NCBI RefSeq assembly: GCF_003350925.1
Contig: NZ_KZ857178.1
Coordinates: forward strand, 227,833 to 291,832
Length of the DNA: 64,000 bases
Direction of reading: 5' to 3'
Source of the DNA: Dyella tabacisoli
Lineage (GTDB): Bacteria; Pseudomonadota; Gammaproteobacteria; Xanthomonadales; Rhodanobacteraceae
A program made the position numbers and the translations under genes. The first letter of the stretch is position 1. Each line of letters starts with the position of its first letter. Shown here piece after piece: positions 25,422 to 34,264 of the stretch. The notes beneath the pieces were generated by a model, which made no database searches, was not told the origin of the DNA, and saw only the letters and a list, made by a program, of their open reading frames with translations.

Positions 25422-26065
25422 CGAATATGCGCATACTGATTGTCGACGATCATCCTTTGCTGCGCGAAGGCGTCGCGGCGGTCATCGCTGCCCAGGACGA
25501 TATGTCCGTTGTGGCAGAGGCCTCAAGCGGGTCCGAGGCGATTGAAAAGTTTCGCGAGTATCGCCCCGACATCACGCTAATGGATCTGCAGATGCCAGGA
25601 ACAAGTGGCGAGGAGGCTATACGCACCATCGCGAGCGAGTTTCCCCAGGCCCGCATCATTGTTCTGACGAACTACAGCGGCGATGCGCAAGTCATCAGGG
25701 CGATGAAATGGGGGGCGTCCGCGTACCTGCTAAAGAACATGCTGCGGACCGATCTGCTGAACACCATCCGCCAACTGCACCAGGGAAAGCGTTACTTCCC
25801 CAGCGAGGTCGCCGGAATCATCGCCGCACACATGATGGATGACGCACTGACGTGTAGAGAGATCGAAGTGCTGAGACTTGTGGCGCAGGGTCTCTCGAAC
25901 AAAGAGATCGCCCATAGCATACATATCAGTGAAGAGACCGCGAAGTCGCATGTAAGTAACATTCTTTCCAAGTTGGGTGCACGCGATCGCACACAAGCCG
26001 TTGTCATCGCGGCTCGCCGCGGCATCATTGATATCTTGAGTGACCCTCCAGGCGTGTTGCCATAG
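25418..26065 (+). CDS. NarL/LuxR-family response regulator
   Basis: A 215-residue regulator coupled to the sensor kinase gene through an ATGA overlap. A second ATG lies three codons in. The receiver domain has 'ILIVDDHPLLREG', the phospho-acceptor Asp about 55 in 'ITLMDLQMPG', and 'LLKNML' near the switch Lys. The C-terminal LuxR-type helix-turn-helix is 'LTCREIEVLRLVAQGLSNKE' followed by 'SEETAKSHVSNILSKLGARD'. It should be phosphorylated by the preceding kinase and may bind the palindrome upstream of the operon. Confidence 0.95.
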   Translation: MTNMRILIVDDHPLLREGVAAVIAAQDDMSVVAEASSGSEAIEKFREYRPDITLMDLQMPGTSGEEAIRTIASEFPQARIIVLTNYSGDAQVIRAMKWGASAYLLKNMLRTDLLNTIRQLHQGKRYFPSEVAGIIAAHMMDDALTCREIEVLRLVAQGLSNKEIAHSIHISEETAKSHVSNILSKLGARDRTQAVVIAARRGIIDILSDPPGVLP

Positions 26066-26125
26066 GGGGCAAGGGTGCCTCTACTGAGTTGACATCACTC
26101 CATCACATCGATGTTGAGGTGCGAA

Positions 26126-26251
26126 ATGTCCGAGGTATCAGCATTCCGTTTGTACGTATTGAGAGCCGCGTACGCATTGATTGCGGTCGGGCTCGCGCTC
26201 ATGGTCTGGCCAAAGATGATTCAGCACGGATCTGGATCAAACTTGCTTTAG
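26126..26251 (+). pseudogene. Truncated small membrane protein gene, 41 codons left
   Basis: The ATG has GAGG 6 bases upstream. The product runs 'FRLYVLRAAYALIAVGLALM' and 'VWPKMIQHG', the start of a roughly 90-residue membrane protein family common in Xanthomonadales. It stops after 41 residues, and no continuation is seen in any frame downstream. The good ribosome binding site with a shortened product suggests a recent truncation. Family membership is by memory of similar sequences. Confidence 0.5.
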
Positions 26252-26526
26252 GACCACGCCTGCACAAGACGCAGCGATGAATTCGTATGCGAGTGGTCAT
26301 CTACATGACCGCTATGATCTTTTAACGAATAATTGCGGCGACTACGCCAAATGAGTTCTTAGGTCGGGGGGAATGCATGTCCAAGGTGGTTTTCTAACGC
26401 CTACCTATCCGAACAAAATGACTACCGATTGGAATAATAACAGCGACATGATGCGGACAATAACTACGGCCCACCATTCGATGTAGAAAATTACAAGTAT
26501 CCAACCGCAGGAGACTCATCATCGCG

Positions 26527-26847
26527 ATGAATAAGATCAAAGCCATTCCATTTATTGTCCTTGGGACAATAGTGCATGTGATGCTTGTCGCCACAGTCTT
26601 CGGTGCCTATATCTCTTGTGATACACGCACTAACTGTGTGTCTACTGCCACGCGGGTTAGCGCAACAGTCCTAAGTTTTCCGATAAACCTTGTCTCATGG
26701 ATTTGGGAGCGGGATGACGCAAGAATATCTAGCGGGTCATTCTTGATTCTTCTACTTAATTCGGTGCTTGCGGTTACTATCGTTTGGTTCTTTCTGAAGG
26801 CCATTGTCAGCCTGGGAAGGAAGTCCATCAGCGCGCCGAAAAAGTAA
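26527..26847 (+). CDS. Hypothetical small membrane protein, 106 aa
   Basis: Two membrane segments are visible ('IPFIVLGTIVHVMLVATVFG' and 'FLILLLNSVLAVTIVWFFL') with a polar loop between them holding two Cys residues ('YISCDTRTNCVST') that could form a disulfide. The Shine-Dalgarno sequence (AGGAG) is about 13 bases from the ATG, which is rather far. No family is recognised. It is flanked by remnants upstream and by a strong terminator downstream. Confidence 0.55.
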   Translation: MNKIKAIPFIVLGTIVHVMLVATVFGAYISCDTRTNCVSTATRVSATVLSFPINLVSWIWERDDARISSGSFLILLLNSVLAVTIVWFFLKAIVSLGRKSISAPKK

Positions 26848-26923
26848 GGGACTATTCCGGCCATCGATTTCGAACGCCCGCCTTTGGGGCTAGGCGTTCA
26901 GTTAATCTATTGATCGTGTATCG

Positions 26924-26955
26924 AAGCCGGATTCCGAGTGGAATCCGGCTTTTTT
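26924..26955 (+). terminator. Strong intrinsic terminator
   Basis: A perfect 12-bp stem (AAGCCGGATTCC / GGAATCCGGCTT) with a 4-base loop is followed by further T residues up to 26955. It lies 77 bases after the small membrane protein gene. Confidence 0.9.
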
Positions 26956-27076
26956 GCGAGCCGCGGTTGCTGTAGGTGTAGGGCCTATGGCCTGAGCGTC
27001 CCTACCTCTGATGTTCCTACACTGCGATAGTAAGCTTGAAGCAGATGGGCCTCACTCCCAGAGCGGTTCGGGCAGC

Positions 27077-27133
27077 GCCTAACAACTCGTTCAAGACGAA
27101 CGGCTACGCCGCCACTTAACTCCAACGTTGGGT
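27077..27133 (+). repeat. attC-like integron recombination site (57 bp), upstream of the cassette
   Basis: It starts with GCCTAAC (R'' box, matching RYYYAAC) and ends with GTTGGGT (R' box, matching GTTRRRY). Between them are the L-type arms around TCGTTCAAG and CTTAACTC and a short imperfect hairpin, in the order and 57-bp size of short attC sites. The recombination point would fall after the G of GTTGGGT at 27127. The next gene starts 6 bases after the site, as cassette genes do. A degenerate second copy lies at 27457-27513. Confidence 0.7.
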
Positions 27134-27138
27134 TGTCC

Positions 27139-27462
27139 ATGGAAGAATTCCGAATACGTCCTGGCTATGGAGCCTCGCATCTCAAGCTTATCGAGTTCCG
27201 TGGCGACCACAGAGCTGGAGGCTTCCCGTCTGTTCTCAAGCTACTGGAAGGTCAGCTAGCTGAGTTCTCATGTACTGGAAGCTGGCCGGCACCGGATGAT
27301 TTTCTCTGGGAGTGCGTCTATGCCGGTGGTACCTTCGAATTGTTCAATGACTGGGGTGGCCTTTTTATCATTCCCACATACAACAATGACCAAGTTGTTG
27401 CGGATGTAGCGTCGGCCCTTGAAGCATCAGGTCAGTTTTGCTGTGCTGCAGAGAGCTGCTAA
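27139..27462 (+). CDS. Hypothetical protein on an integron-type gene cassette, 107 aa
   Basis: A soluble acidic protein ('EFRIRPGYGASHLKLIEFRG', 'PAPDDFLWECVYAGGTFEL', 'NDWGGLFIIPTYNN'). No family or catalytic motif is recognised. The ATG at 27139 lies 12 bases past the predicted attC crossover, with no usable Shine-Dalgarno sequence, which is common for cassette genes. The stop lies inside the second attC-like copy. Single-gene cassettes of this size often encode unknown small proteins, toxin-antitoxin members or phage-defence factors; nothing here chooses between these. Confidence 0.75.
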   Translation: MEEFRIRPGYGASHLKLIEFRGDHRAGGFPSVLKLLEGQLAEFSCTGSWPAPDDFLWECVYAGGTFELFNDWGGLFIIPTYNNDQVVADVASALEASGQFCCAAESC

Positions 27463-27513
27463 TAACTCGTTCAAGGTAAACGCCTACGTCGCCGCTTAAC
27501 TCTAGCCTTACTT
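27457..27513 (+). repeat. Degenerate attC-like site downstream of the cassette
   Basis: It aligns without gaps over 57 bp with the site at 27077-27133 and keeps AACTCGTTCAAG, the CTACG centre and CTTAACTC. The outer boxes are decayed: AAT instead of AAC in R'' and CTTACTT instead of GTTRRRY in R'. It marks the other end of the cassette, which is therefore probably immobile now. Confidence 0.65.
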
Positions 27514-28199
27514 GACGAATTCTGGCTGTTTGCCGCAGACCGCTCCGGCAACCGACACGGCATGACCATAGTCCTTGCCTGGCTTGCACATGGCTTCTTG
27601 AAGAAATGCGATAACCGTCGATCGATCTTCCTCGCTAACCCGTCGCAGCGAGTCGAAACCATCATCCCATTGATAGACGGACACGCTGTCCAGATACGGA
27701 TCCAGTACATCCTCGTTCAAGAAGATGCTCGCGATGTACGGCGAGGGGCTTTTCTTTGAATACACCGCAAGGGGTGCGATGAAAGATGCGGCGCTGTCTG
27801 TACTGATGAGTAGTGGTCGAGAAAACGACAGAGCGCTCGGGTTCGACTTGAATTTCTGTATGTCCCAAATTTTCGCCACCCGGACTCCGTCCCGAGAAAA
27901 ATGAATCCCTGCATGTTCGGCTCATCCACGTCTCCGCGATGGGGAGGCATGGCCGCTGTGCTTATCCAGTCACACCAGCCGTCACCATTGATGTCTATGG
28001 CCTGTGTGAATGGACTATTGGACGGCGTATTAGCGGCTCGATACTCCTGATGCATCTGTTTGTAAGGCGGCGCTTTGGGTGAGGGTTTGCACTGCTTGGC
28101 CGGCTTCAGCGACAGGTCGCCTGACTCAATCGCATGCGCGCGGGTGCATGCAAACACTGATACGACAGAAAAAAAGAACACCCAGCTCAAGGATTTCAA
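27508..28199 (-). pseudogene. Frameshifted secreted protein gene
   Basis: Two overlapping frames join into one protein of about 230 residues if a single base is restored in the GGG run at 27879-27881 (minus strand). The N-terminal half has a clean signal peptide ('SLSWVFFFSVVSVFACTRAH') and a calcium-loop-like 'DINGDGWCDW'. After the shift it continues 'AKIWDIQKFKSNPSALSFSR' to 'AVCGKQPEFVK'. The best start is a TTG at 28199 with GGAG 6 bases upstream; an ATG at 28238 is possible. The family is not recognised. Its 3' end reaches the degenerate attC copy. Confidence 0.7.
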
Positions 28200-28741
28200 T
28201 GAACACTCCGTTTGTCTTTTGACATTGCCCGACTTCATTTCCGCGTCAGGCGTTACAGGCCAACACCCTGAACGACTATGGAGCCAGAAGCGATGGGCGC
28301 CACGAGGTTTCAGTCTAGCCTTCGCTGGCCCCACACTCCGACCCCATAGGCCCTTTGCAGCCACCCCAACTACTGACGACCGGGCCATCGATACCTCGAC
28401 GCCCTCCTAGCCCTAACCATCGATCTTCACGACAACGGTCACGATGTTATCGTGCAAAACGAATGTTACTGAGAGTGCGTTTAGCGCCATCGGGTGTGAA
28501 ACATCATCTGATCGAGATGGGTGCGCACCGCGAATGCCGATGAAAGGGTTTCAGCGAATGGATTTCTGCGTGAGCTCAATGAGCCGTCGAGTACCGAAGT
28601 TGTCGGCTAGCGACAGGGTTAGGTATTCGCGCCGGAGATAAGCAAACTGCGGCAAGGTTAGGGATCGTCGACAAATCATTCGCGACGACATAATGGCCTG
28701 CCGTCATTGCACCAAACGAGCGCATTGTCCATGATGGTGCA
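28200..28741. other. Intergenic region upstream of ntrB
   Basis: I see no gene that I can support in these 540 bases. The frames that are open look like shadows without ribosome binding sites. The region should hold the ntrB promoter; I could not place a sigma-54 site with correct GG-N10-GC spacing. No glnA gene lies here. Confidence 0.5.
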
Positions 28742-29752
28742 ATGAACGCATTGGCATGGCGGGTATGGGCGGAGCAGTTGACGACCGGGCTGGTCTTGGT
28801 CGATGCCGATTTGCGCGTGCAGTGGATCAATCCCGCGCTGGCCGAGCTGCTGGAAATCGGGCCGCGAAGTGCCGTGGGACAGCCGTTGGGTTTGCTTCTG
28901 CATGAGCCGGCTTGGCTGGCGCAGGCCGAACGGGTGCTGGCCGAACAGCGTGCCTTGCAGTTGCGTGGGATCAACCTGGTTTCCGCGCGCGGTGGCGAAA
29001 CCATGGTGGACATCAGTCTGCAGCCGCTGGACGGCCCCAGCCTGCTGCTTGAGGTACACCCGCTGGCGGCGCCTGTGCCGGCGGCATCGCCGTTGTCGGC
29101 CACGTTGCGTGGCTTTGCCCATGAGGTGAAGAATCCACTGGCCGGCTTGCGCGGCGCGGCGCAACTGCTGCAGCGCCGGGTGGGCGACGAGGATCTGAAA
29201 TCGCTGGCCGGGTTGGTGATTGCCGAAGCTGACCGCTTGGCTAGCTTGGCGAACCGGCTGCTGCATCACGATGGCGCGCCACGGTTGGCGTCGGTGAATA
29301 TTCACGAACGGCTGGAACGCCTGAGCGATTTGCTGTTGGCCGAGCCGACGCCTGTGCAGTTGCGTCATGACTACGACCCCAGCCTGCCGGATGTATGGGG
29401 CGATGCCGACCGTTTGCAGCAATTGCTGCTGAATCTGGCGCGCAACGCGGTAGAGGCCGGTGCGCGAACGCTCACCTTTCGCACGCGTATCGAGCATGGC
29501 GTGCGGCTGAGTGAGCGGATCGCGCGCACGGCGCTGCGTGTGGACGTGATCGACGATGGCCCCGGCGTGCCGGCATCCATGCGTGACACCTTGTTTGAAC
29601 CGCTGGTCTCCGGGCGTGCCGATGGCACGGGGCTCGGTCTGGCGCTGGCGCGTGAGATTGCCCGCGAACATGGCGGCGAACTGCGTTACGCCAGCCGATC
29701 GGGCGAGACGGTGTTTTCCTTGTATCTGCCGATAGGCCCGAGCCATGACTAA
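28742..29752 (+). CDS. ntrB: Nitrogen regulation sensor kinase NtrB (GlnL)
   Basis: A 336-residue cytoplasmic kinase. A PAS domain occupies about 10-110 ('GLVLVDADLRVQWINPALAE'). The dimerisation/phospho-acceptor helix has His127 in 'GFAHEVKNPLAGLRGAAQLL', the NtrB form of the H-box. The ATPase domain has 'LLLNLARNAVEAG', 'DDGPGVPASM' and 'GTGLGLALAREIA'. NtrB phosphorylates or dephosphorylates NtrC according to PII status. It overlaps ntrC by 8 bases. The start has no clear Shine-Dalgarno sequence. Confidence 0.93.
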   Translation: MNALAWRVWAEQLTTGLVLVDADLRVQWINPALAELLEIGPRSAVGQPLGLLLHEPAWLAQAERVLAEQRALQLRGINLVSARGGETMVDISLQPLDGPSLLLEVHPLAAPVPAASPLSATLRGFAHEVKNPLAGLRGAAQLLQRRVGDEDLKSLAGLVIAEADRLASLANRLLHHDGAPRLASVNIHERLERLSDLLLAEPTPVQLRHDYDPSLPDVWGDADRLQQLLLNLARNAVEAGARTLTFRTRIEHGVRLSERIARTALRVDVIDDGPGVPASMRDTLFEPLVSGRADGTGLGLALAREIAREHGGELRYASRSGETVFSLYLPIGPSHD

Positions 29753-31139
29753 ACAGCGCGCCGAGATCTGGATCGCCGACGATGACCGCGGCGTGCGCTT
29801 TGTATTGGCTGAAGCGCTGCGCGATGCCGGCCATGCGGTACGTGAATTCGGCGATGCCGATGCCGTGCGCGAGGCGCTGCAAACGATGCGGCCGGCATTG
29901 CTGCTGACCGATGTGCGCATGCCGGGCGAGGACGGCTTGTCCTTGCTGCTCGCTTTGAAGGAACAAGGTGTGGGTCCGGTGATCGTGATGAGCGCGTATA
30001 CCGACGTCGCCACTACAGCGGCGGCCTATCGTGCCGGGGCGGTGGACTATCTGGCCAAGCCGTTCGATCTCGATCAGGCGGTGGCTGCGGTGGAGCGCGC
30101 ATTGATCGATGAGCCTGCGGTTAGCGTCGTATTGGCGCCGGCCGCGCCGGCGCATGCGCTTTTGGGTGAGAGCGCGGCGATGCGCGAGGTGTTCCGTTTG
30201 ATCGGCCGCGTCGCTGCCAGCGATCTCAATGTGTTGATTACCGGCGAGACCGGCACCGGCAAAGAGCTGGTGGCGCGTGCGCTGCATGAGGAAAGCGCAC
30301 GCCGTAGCCGCCCCTTTGTCGCGCTCAATACGGCGGCGATTCCCAGTGAGTTGCTGGAGAGCGAGCTGTTTGGCCACGAGGCGGGTGCGTTCACCGGAGC
30401 CACGCGTCGTCATCCCGGCCGTTTTGAGCAAGCCGAGGGCGGCACCCTGTTTCTCGATGAAATCGGCGATATGCCCTTGGCCTTGCAGACGCGCTTGCTA
30501 CGCGTGCTGGCCGGCGGCGAGTTTTATCGGGTCGGCGGGCGCGAGTTGATCCGTGGCAATGTGCGTATCGTCGCCGCGACCCATCAAGATCTGGATCAGC
30601 GCGTTGCCGCCGGACAGTTTCGCGCCGATCTGAAGCACCGGCTCGATGTGGTGCGCATCGCTTTGCCGGCGTTGCGCACGCGGCGCAGTGATATCCCCTT
30701 GCTGGCGCAGCATTTCATGGCCTCGGCGGCGCGCGAGCTGAATCTGCCGGCCAAGCGCTTTTCACGCGCGGCACTGAAATTGATCGAACAACGCGATTAC
30801 CCAGGCAATGTGCGTGAGCTGGAAAACCTGTGTCGAAGACTGACCGTGATCGCGCCCGGCGTGGAGATTCTGCCGGCCGACCTTGCCGATGGATCGGCTG
30901 CCCATACCGGGCATGATTGGGCCGATGCCCTGCGTGACTGGGCCGAGCAGGCGCTGGCCGCCGGCGAGGAAGATATTCACGGCCGTGCGCGCGAAGCGCT
31001 TGATCGTACCCTGCTCGAAGCCGCCCTGGCCGCGCATCAAGGCCATCGCCAACATGCGGCCGCTGCGCTTGGCGTTGGCCGCAACACGCTTACCCGCAAA
31101 CTCGGCGCCTCGCGGACGCGCAAGCCGAGCGGTGCATAA
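29745..31139 (+). CDS. ntrC: Sigma-54 response regulator NtrC (GlnG)
   Basis: A 464-residue regulator. The receiver domain has Asp56 in '[14 protein letters not shown]' and the acidic 'ADDD' near residue 12. The AAA+ domain has Walker A 'GETGTGKE', the sigma-54 contact loop 'GAFTGA' and Walker B '[13 protein letters not shown]'. The C-terminus has a Fis-type helix-turn-helix ('[17 protein letters not shown]'). It activates sigma-54 promoters under nitrogen limitation. The overlap with ntrB shows translational coupling. Confidence 0.95.
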   Translation: MTKQRAEIWIADDDRGVRFVLAEALRDAGHAVREFGDADAVREALQTMRPALLLTDVRMPGEDGLSLLLALKEQGVGPVIVMSAYTDVATTAAAYRAGAVDYLAKPFDLDQAVAAVERALIDEPAVSVVLAPAAPAHALLGESAAMREVFRLIGRVAASDLNVLITGETGTGKELVARALHEESARRSRPFVALNTAAIPSELLESELFGHEAGAFTGATRRHPGRFEQAEGGTLFLDEIGDMPLALQTRLLRVLAGGEFYRVGGRELIRGNVRIVAATHQDLDQRVAAGQFRADLKHRLDVVRIALPALRTRRSDIPLLAQHFMASAARELNLPAKRFSRAALKLIEQRDYPGNVRELENLCRRLTVIAPGVEILPADLADGSAAHTGHDWADALRDWAEQALAAGEEDIHGRAREALDRTLLEAALAAHQGHRQHAAAALGVGRNTLTRKLGASRTRKPSGA

Positions 31140-31169
31140 ATAGACAGGCCACAACTCAGGCGATAACTG

Positions 31170-31625
31170 ATGACCACACCCAAGATCCGTTCCGCCACGC
31201 CTGCCGATATCGCCCATCTCGTTGCCTGGAACACCGCGATGGCGTGGGAGACGGAGGCCAAACGGCTCGATCCTGCCGTGCTTGAGCGGGGCGTTGCCGC
31301 GGTGCTCGACGAGCCGCGGCGTGGCTTCTATCTGGTCGCCGAATGCGATGGTCTTGCCGTGGGCAGCTTGCTGGTGACTTACGAATGGAGCGATTGGCGT
31401 TGCGGCGACTTTTGGTGGATCCAGAGTGTCTACATCGCGCCTGAAGCGCGCCGCCGTGGGGTGTTTCGTGCGCTATACGCCGATGTTGCCGAGCGAGCCC
31501 GCGCCGCCGGTGCGGTCGGTCTGCGCTTGTATGTGGAGACCGAAAATCAACGAGCGCAGGCGACCTATACCGGGCTTGGCATGGAGCGGTGTCATTACTT
31601 GATGTACGAGGCTTCGCCGCTATAG
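31170..31625 (+). CDS. GNAT family N-acetyltransferase
   Basis: A 151-residue acetyltransferase. The acetyl-CoA binding motif is 'WIQSVYIAPEARRRGVFRAL' (motif A with R-R-x-G), followed by 'VGLRLYVETENQRAQATYTG' (motif B). The substrate is unknown. It starts 30 bases after ntrC on the same strand, so it may be co-transcribed, but nothing ties it to nitrogen control. Confidence 0.9.
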   Translation: MTTPKIRSATPADIAHLVAWNTAMAWETEAKRLDPAVLERGVAAVLDEPRRGFYLVAECDGLAVGSLLVTYEWSDWRCGDFWWIQSVYIAPEARRRGVFRALYADVAERARAAGAVGLRLYVETENQRAQATYTGLGMERCHYLMYEASPL

Positions 31626-31650
31626 GCGCGGCGATCGTCCGATGCGAGGG

Positions 31651-32829
31651 TCAATGCAGCGCCGTTACCGGCGCACTGAGACGGCCTTGCTCATCCAGCA
31701 TGATGCGGCCGAGCGCATGCAGATCGGGCGGGATGCCGAAATGATCGGCCAGTGTCGCCACCAGCGAGCCCAGCGCCTGTGGTTGCAATGGATAGCCGTG
31801 GGCCAGTGCACGGGGCTGGCCGCCATGGCCGCGTTGGGCGACGGTGATGGCGACCACGCCAAGTCCGGGGGCCTCATGCGCGAATAAGGTGGGCGGATCG
31901 AAGCCGGGGTCGACCGCTGCCAGGATTTCCAGCAGGCCACCGGGTGAGGTTTCCACGCTGGCGGGCGCCTGCAGGCGCAGGGGCAGGCCATGGGCTTCGA
32001 GGAGAGCGGCGTACTGGCGCAGTTCAAACACGATGCCGGCGAACGCATGCGAACGCTGGGCCGGGTCGCCGGTTTGATCCTGCAGCCATTGCGCGGGCGA
32101 GGGTATGAATACCTTGCCTTCGGCGTAGCGCAGCTCAAAGCCACGTGAACTCAGGGTGATCTCTTCGCGGTAAGGCGTCAGCAAGGCGGCTTCAAGCAGG
32201 CTCCACAACGGGGCCAAATTGACGTGCTCGTATTGCACGCAGGTCAGCGCGAGCAGGTCGTTGCGGCTCAGATAGCGCACGTGTTCAAGCTTCACACCGA
32301 GCGTGCGCATCAACCAGTCGGCAGTACGGGCGCCAGCTTCGCCGCGGCCGACCAGTTCCACTTCCAGCCGCTCGCCCAGGGCTTCGGCCAGGTCGGCCGG
32401 TGCCAACAGGCTCAGCGGGAGTAGCCGCATCGGGCCGTCGGCATAGGTGGGGTCGGGCTCCAGCGGCTGGGCCGGCATATGGCCTTCATGGCTGCCAAAG
32501 GCGACTACGTTATCCAGATGGCCGCGCGGCACGCGGCGTGCCAGCTCGTCCAGGGTGGCCCACACCGGAAATCCGGGGCGCAGCAGCTCCACCGTATCGA
32601 ACAAGGCACCCACGAGCGCCAGGCGTGCCTGATTCACTTGCGGCAACAGCGCATGCAGGTCGATGGCGATCAAGCCGGCCAGCTCGGCGGCCTCGTCGCG
32701 GCTCAGGCTAAGTCGCGGCGGCGTTTCGCCGGGCGACACTTCCAGTGCCAGTACGGCGGGCAGGGCGAGCAGCGATTGCGCTTCCAAGTGGGTTAAATCC
32801 AGAGCATTAAAGAGCGGCGATTCTAACAT
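31651..32829 (-). CDS. Conserved hypothetical protein, 392 aa
   Basis: A soluble, Leu- and Ala-rich protein with no motif I recognise. The N-terminus 'MLESPLFNALDLTHLEAQSL' is a likely start; the open frame reaches 32913, but the extra residues are poor. Segments such as 'VVAFGSHEGHMPAQPLEPDP' and 'RYLSRNDLLALTCVQYEHVN' suggest an ordered globular protein. It is flanked by a GNAT gene (convergent) and a thiolase gene (divergent). I would treat it as a lineage-specific core gene of unknown function. Confidence 0.75.
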   Translation of the reverse strand: MLESPLFNALDLTHLEAQSLLALPAVLALEVSPGETPPRLSLSRDEAAELAGLIAIDLHALLPQVNQARLALVGALFDTVELLRPGFPVWATLDELARRVPRGHLDNVVAFGSHEGHMPAQPLEPDPTYADGPMRLLPLSLLAPADLAEALGERLEVELVGRGEAGARTADWLMRTLGVKLEHVRYLSRNDLLALTCVQYEHVNLAPLWSLLEAALLTPYREEITLSSRGFELRYAEGKVFIPSPAQWLQDQTGDPAQRSHAFAGIVFELRQYAALLEAHGLPLRLQAPASVETSPGGLLEILAAVDPGFDPPTLFAHEAPGLGVVAITVAQRGHGGQPRALAHGYPLQPQALGSLVATLADHFGIPPDLHALGRIMLDEQGRLSAPVTALH

Positions 32830-32958
32830 TCGCGTCCAAGTGCCTATTTTTAGATCTGCGCGAGCCGTTCTGGGATCACAAATAGGGGCTAATGGGCTTT
32901 CGCCGCGCGGCATAGCGGGTTAGCCTTGCCGCTCAGGTTCGGTCGGATTGCCAAGGGC

Positions 32959-34245
32959 ATGGAAAACACGCAAAAGCGCGTCGGTGTGATCGGCGGTGTA
33001 CGTATTCCGTTTTGCCGTAACAACACGGCATATGCGGATGTCGGCAATTTCGGCATGTCGGTGAAAGTGCTGGGCGCACTGGTCGAACGGTATGGCTTGC
33101 ACGGTGTTGAGCTTGGCGAAGTGGCCATGGGCGCGGTCATCAAGCACGCCTCGGACTGGAATCTGGCGCGCGAAGCGCTGTTGTCCTCCGGCCTGGCACC
33201 GACCACGCCGGGCATTACCACGGCGCGTGCCTGCGGCACCTCGCTGGATAACGCCATCATCATTGCCAACAAGATCGCCGCCGGGCAGATCGAGGCCGGC
33301 ATCGCGGGCGGTTCGGACACCACCAGCGACGTGCCGATCGTGCTGAGCGAGCGCCTGCGCAAGCGGTTGCTGGCGATCAATCGCGGCAAGAGCTGGCAAG
33401 ACAAGCTGCGCGCCGCCACCCAGGGTTTCTCATTCAAAGAACTCAAGCCGGCGTTTCCCGGCGTGGCCGAGCCGCGCACCGGCAAATCGATGGGCGACCA
33501 CTGCGAGCAGATGGCCAAAGAGTGGCAGATTCGCCGCGAGGCGCAGGATCAGCTTGCGCTCGATAGCCACCATAAACTCGCCGCCGCCTACGAGGCCGGT
33601 TTCTTCAACGATCTGGTCATTCCGTTTCGTGGCTTGAAGCGCGATGGTTTTCTACGCCCCGATTCCACGCTGGAAAAACTGTCCGCGCTGAAGCCCGCAT
33701 TCGACAAGACCTCGGGCCGCGGCACGCTGACGGCGGGTAATTCCACCGGCTTGTCCGATGGCGCGGCGGCGGTATTGCTCGCCAGCGAAGATTGGGCCGC
33801 CAAGCGCGGCCTGACGATTCAAGCCTATCTGCGCGATGCCGAAGTTGCCGCCGTGGACTTCGTACACGGCGAGGGTTTGCTGATGGCGCCGACCGTTGCG
33901 GTACCGCGCATGCTTGCCCGTCACGGACTCACTTTGCAGGATTTCGACTACTACGAAATCCACGAGGCTTTCGCGGCGCAGGTGCTGTGTACGCTGCGGG
34001 CATGGGAGTCGGCCGACTACTGTAAAAACCGGCTCGGCCTCGATGCGCCATTTGGCTCGATCGATCCGGCCAAGCTCAACGTCAACGGTTCCAGCCTTGC
34101 CGCAGGCCATCCGTTCGCCGCTACCGGCGCACGCATTGTCGCCACGCTGGCCAGGATGCTTGAACAGAAAGGCTCCGGCCGTGGCTTGATCTCGATCTGC
34201 ACCGCCGGCGGTATGGGCGTTACCGCGATTCTTGAAAGGCCTTAG
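32959..34245 (+). CDS. Acetyl-CoA C-acyltransferase (thiolase)
   Basis: A 428-residue thiolase. The acylated Cys is in 'TTARACGTSLDNAI', followed by 'GGSDTTSDVPIVLSERL'. The other catalytic elements are His in 'EIHEAFAAQVL', 'AAGHPFAATGARI' and the second Cys in 'SICTAGGMGVTAIL'. The length and the 'RMARELA'-less, FadI-like N-terminus suggest a beta-oxidation or acetoacetyl-CoA enzyme. The ATG at 32959 is chosen over an upstream TTG at 32926. It could feed acetyl-CoA metabolism together with the ketone-body genes at 43-46 kb (inference). Confidence 0.9.
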   Translation: MENTQKRVGVIGGVRIPFCRNNTAYADVGNFGMSVKVLGALVERYGLHGVELGEVAMGAVIKHASDWNLAREALLSSGLAPTTPGITTARACGTSLDNAIIIANKIAAGQIEAGIAGGSDTTSDVPIVLSERLRKRLLAINRGKSWQDKLRAATQGFSFKELKPAFPGVAEPRTGKSMGDHCEQMAKEWQIRREAQDQLALDSHHKLAAAYEAGFFNDLVIPFRGLKRDGFLRPDSTLEKLSALKPAFDKTSGRGTLTAGNSTGLSDGAAAVLLASEDWAAKRGLTIQAYLRDAEVAAVDFVHGEGLLMAPTVAVPRMLARHGLTLQDFDYYEIHEAFAAQVLCTLRAWESADYCKNRLGLDAPFGSIDPAKLNVNGSSLAAGHPFAATGARIVATLARMLEQKGSGRGLISICTAGGMGVTAILERP

Positions 34246-34264
34246 GGTCTGGCGGGCCTTACCT

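Noticed and set aside
26290..26380. A further attC site (TTTTAACG ... CTTAGGTC)
   Set aside because: The outer boxes do not match RYYYAAC/GTTRRRY and the internal arms do not pair in the required order.
17619..28212. Shared AACACTCCGTT leader sequence before the DUF4189-like pseudogene (17619-17629) and the frameshifted gene (28202-28212)
   Set aside because: The identity is only 11 bases and includes the GGAG ribosome site, so chance and shared function explain it.
28690..28735. Possible sigma-54 promoter before ntrB (TGGCC...TTGCA)
   Set aside because: The GG and GC pairs are 12 bases apart instead of the required 10, so it does not fit the sigma-54 consensus.
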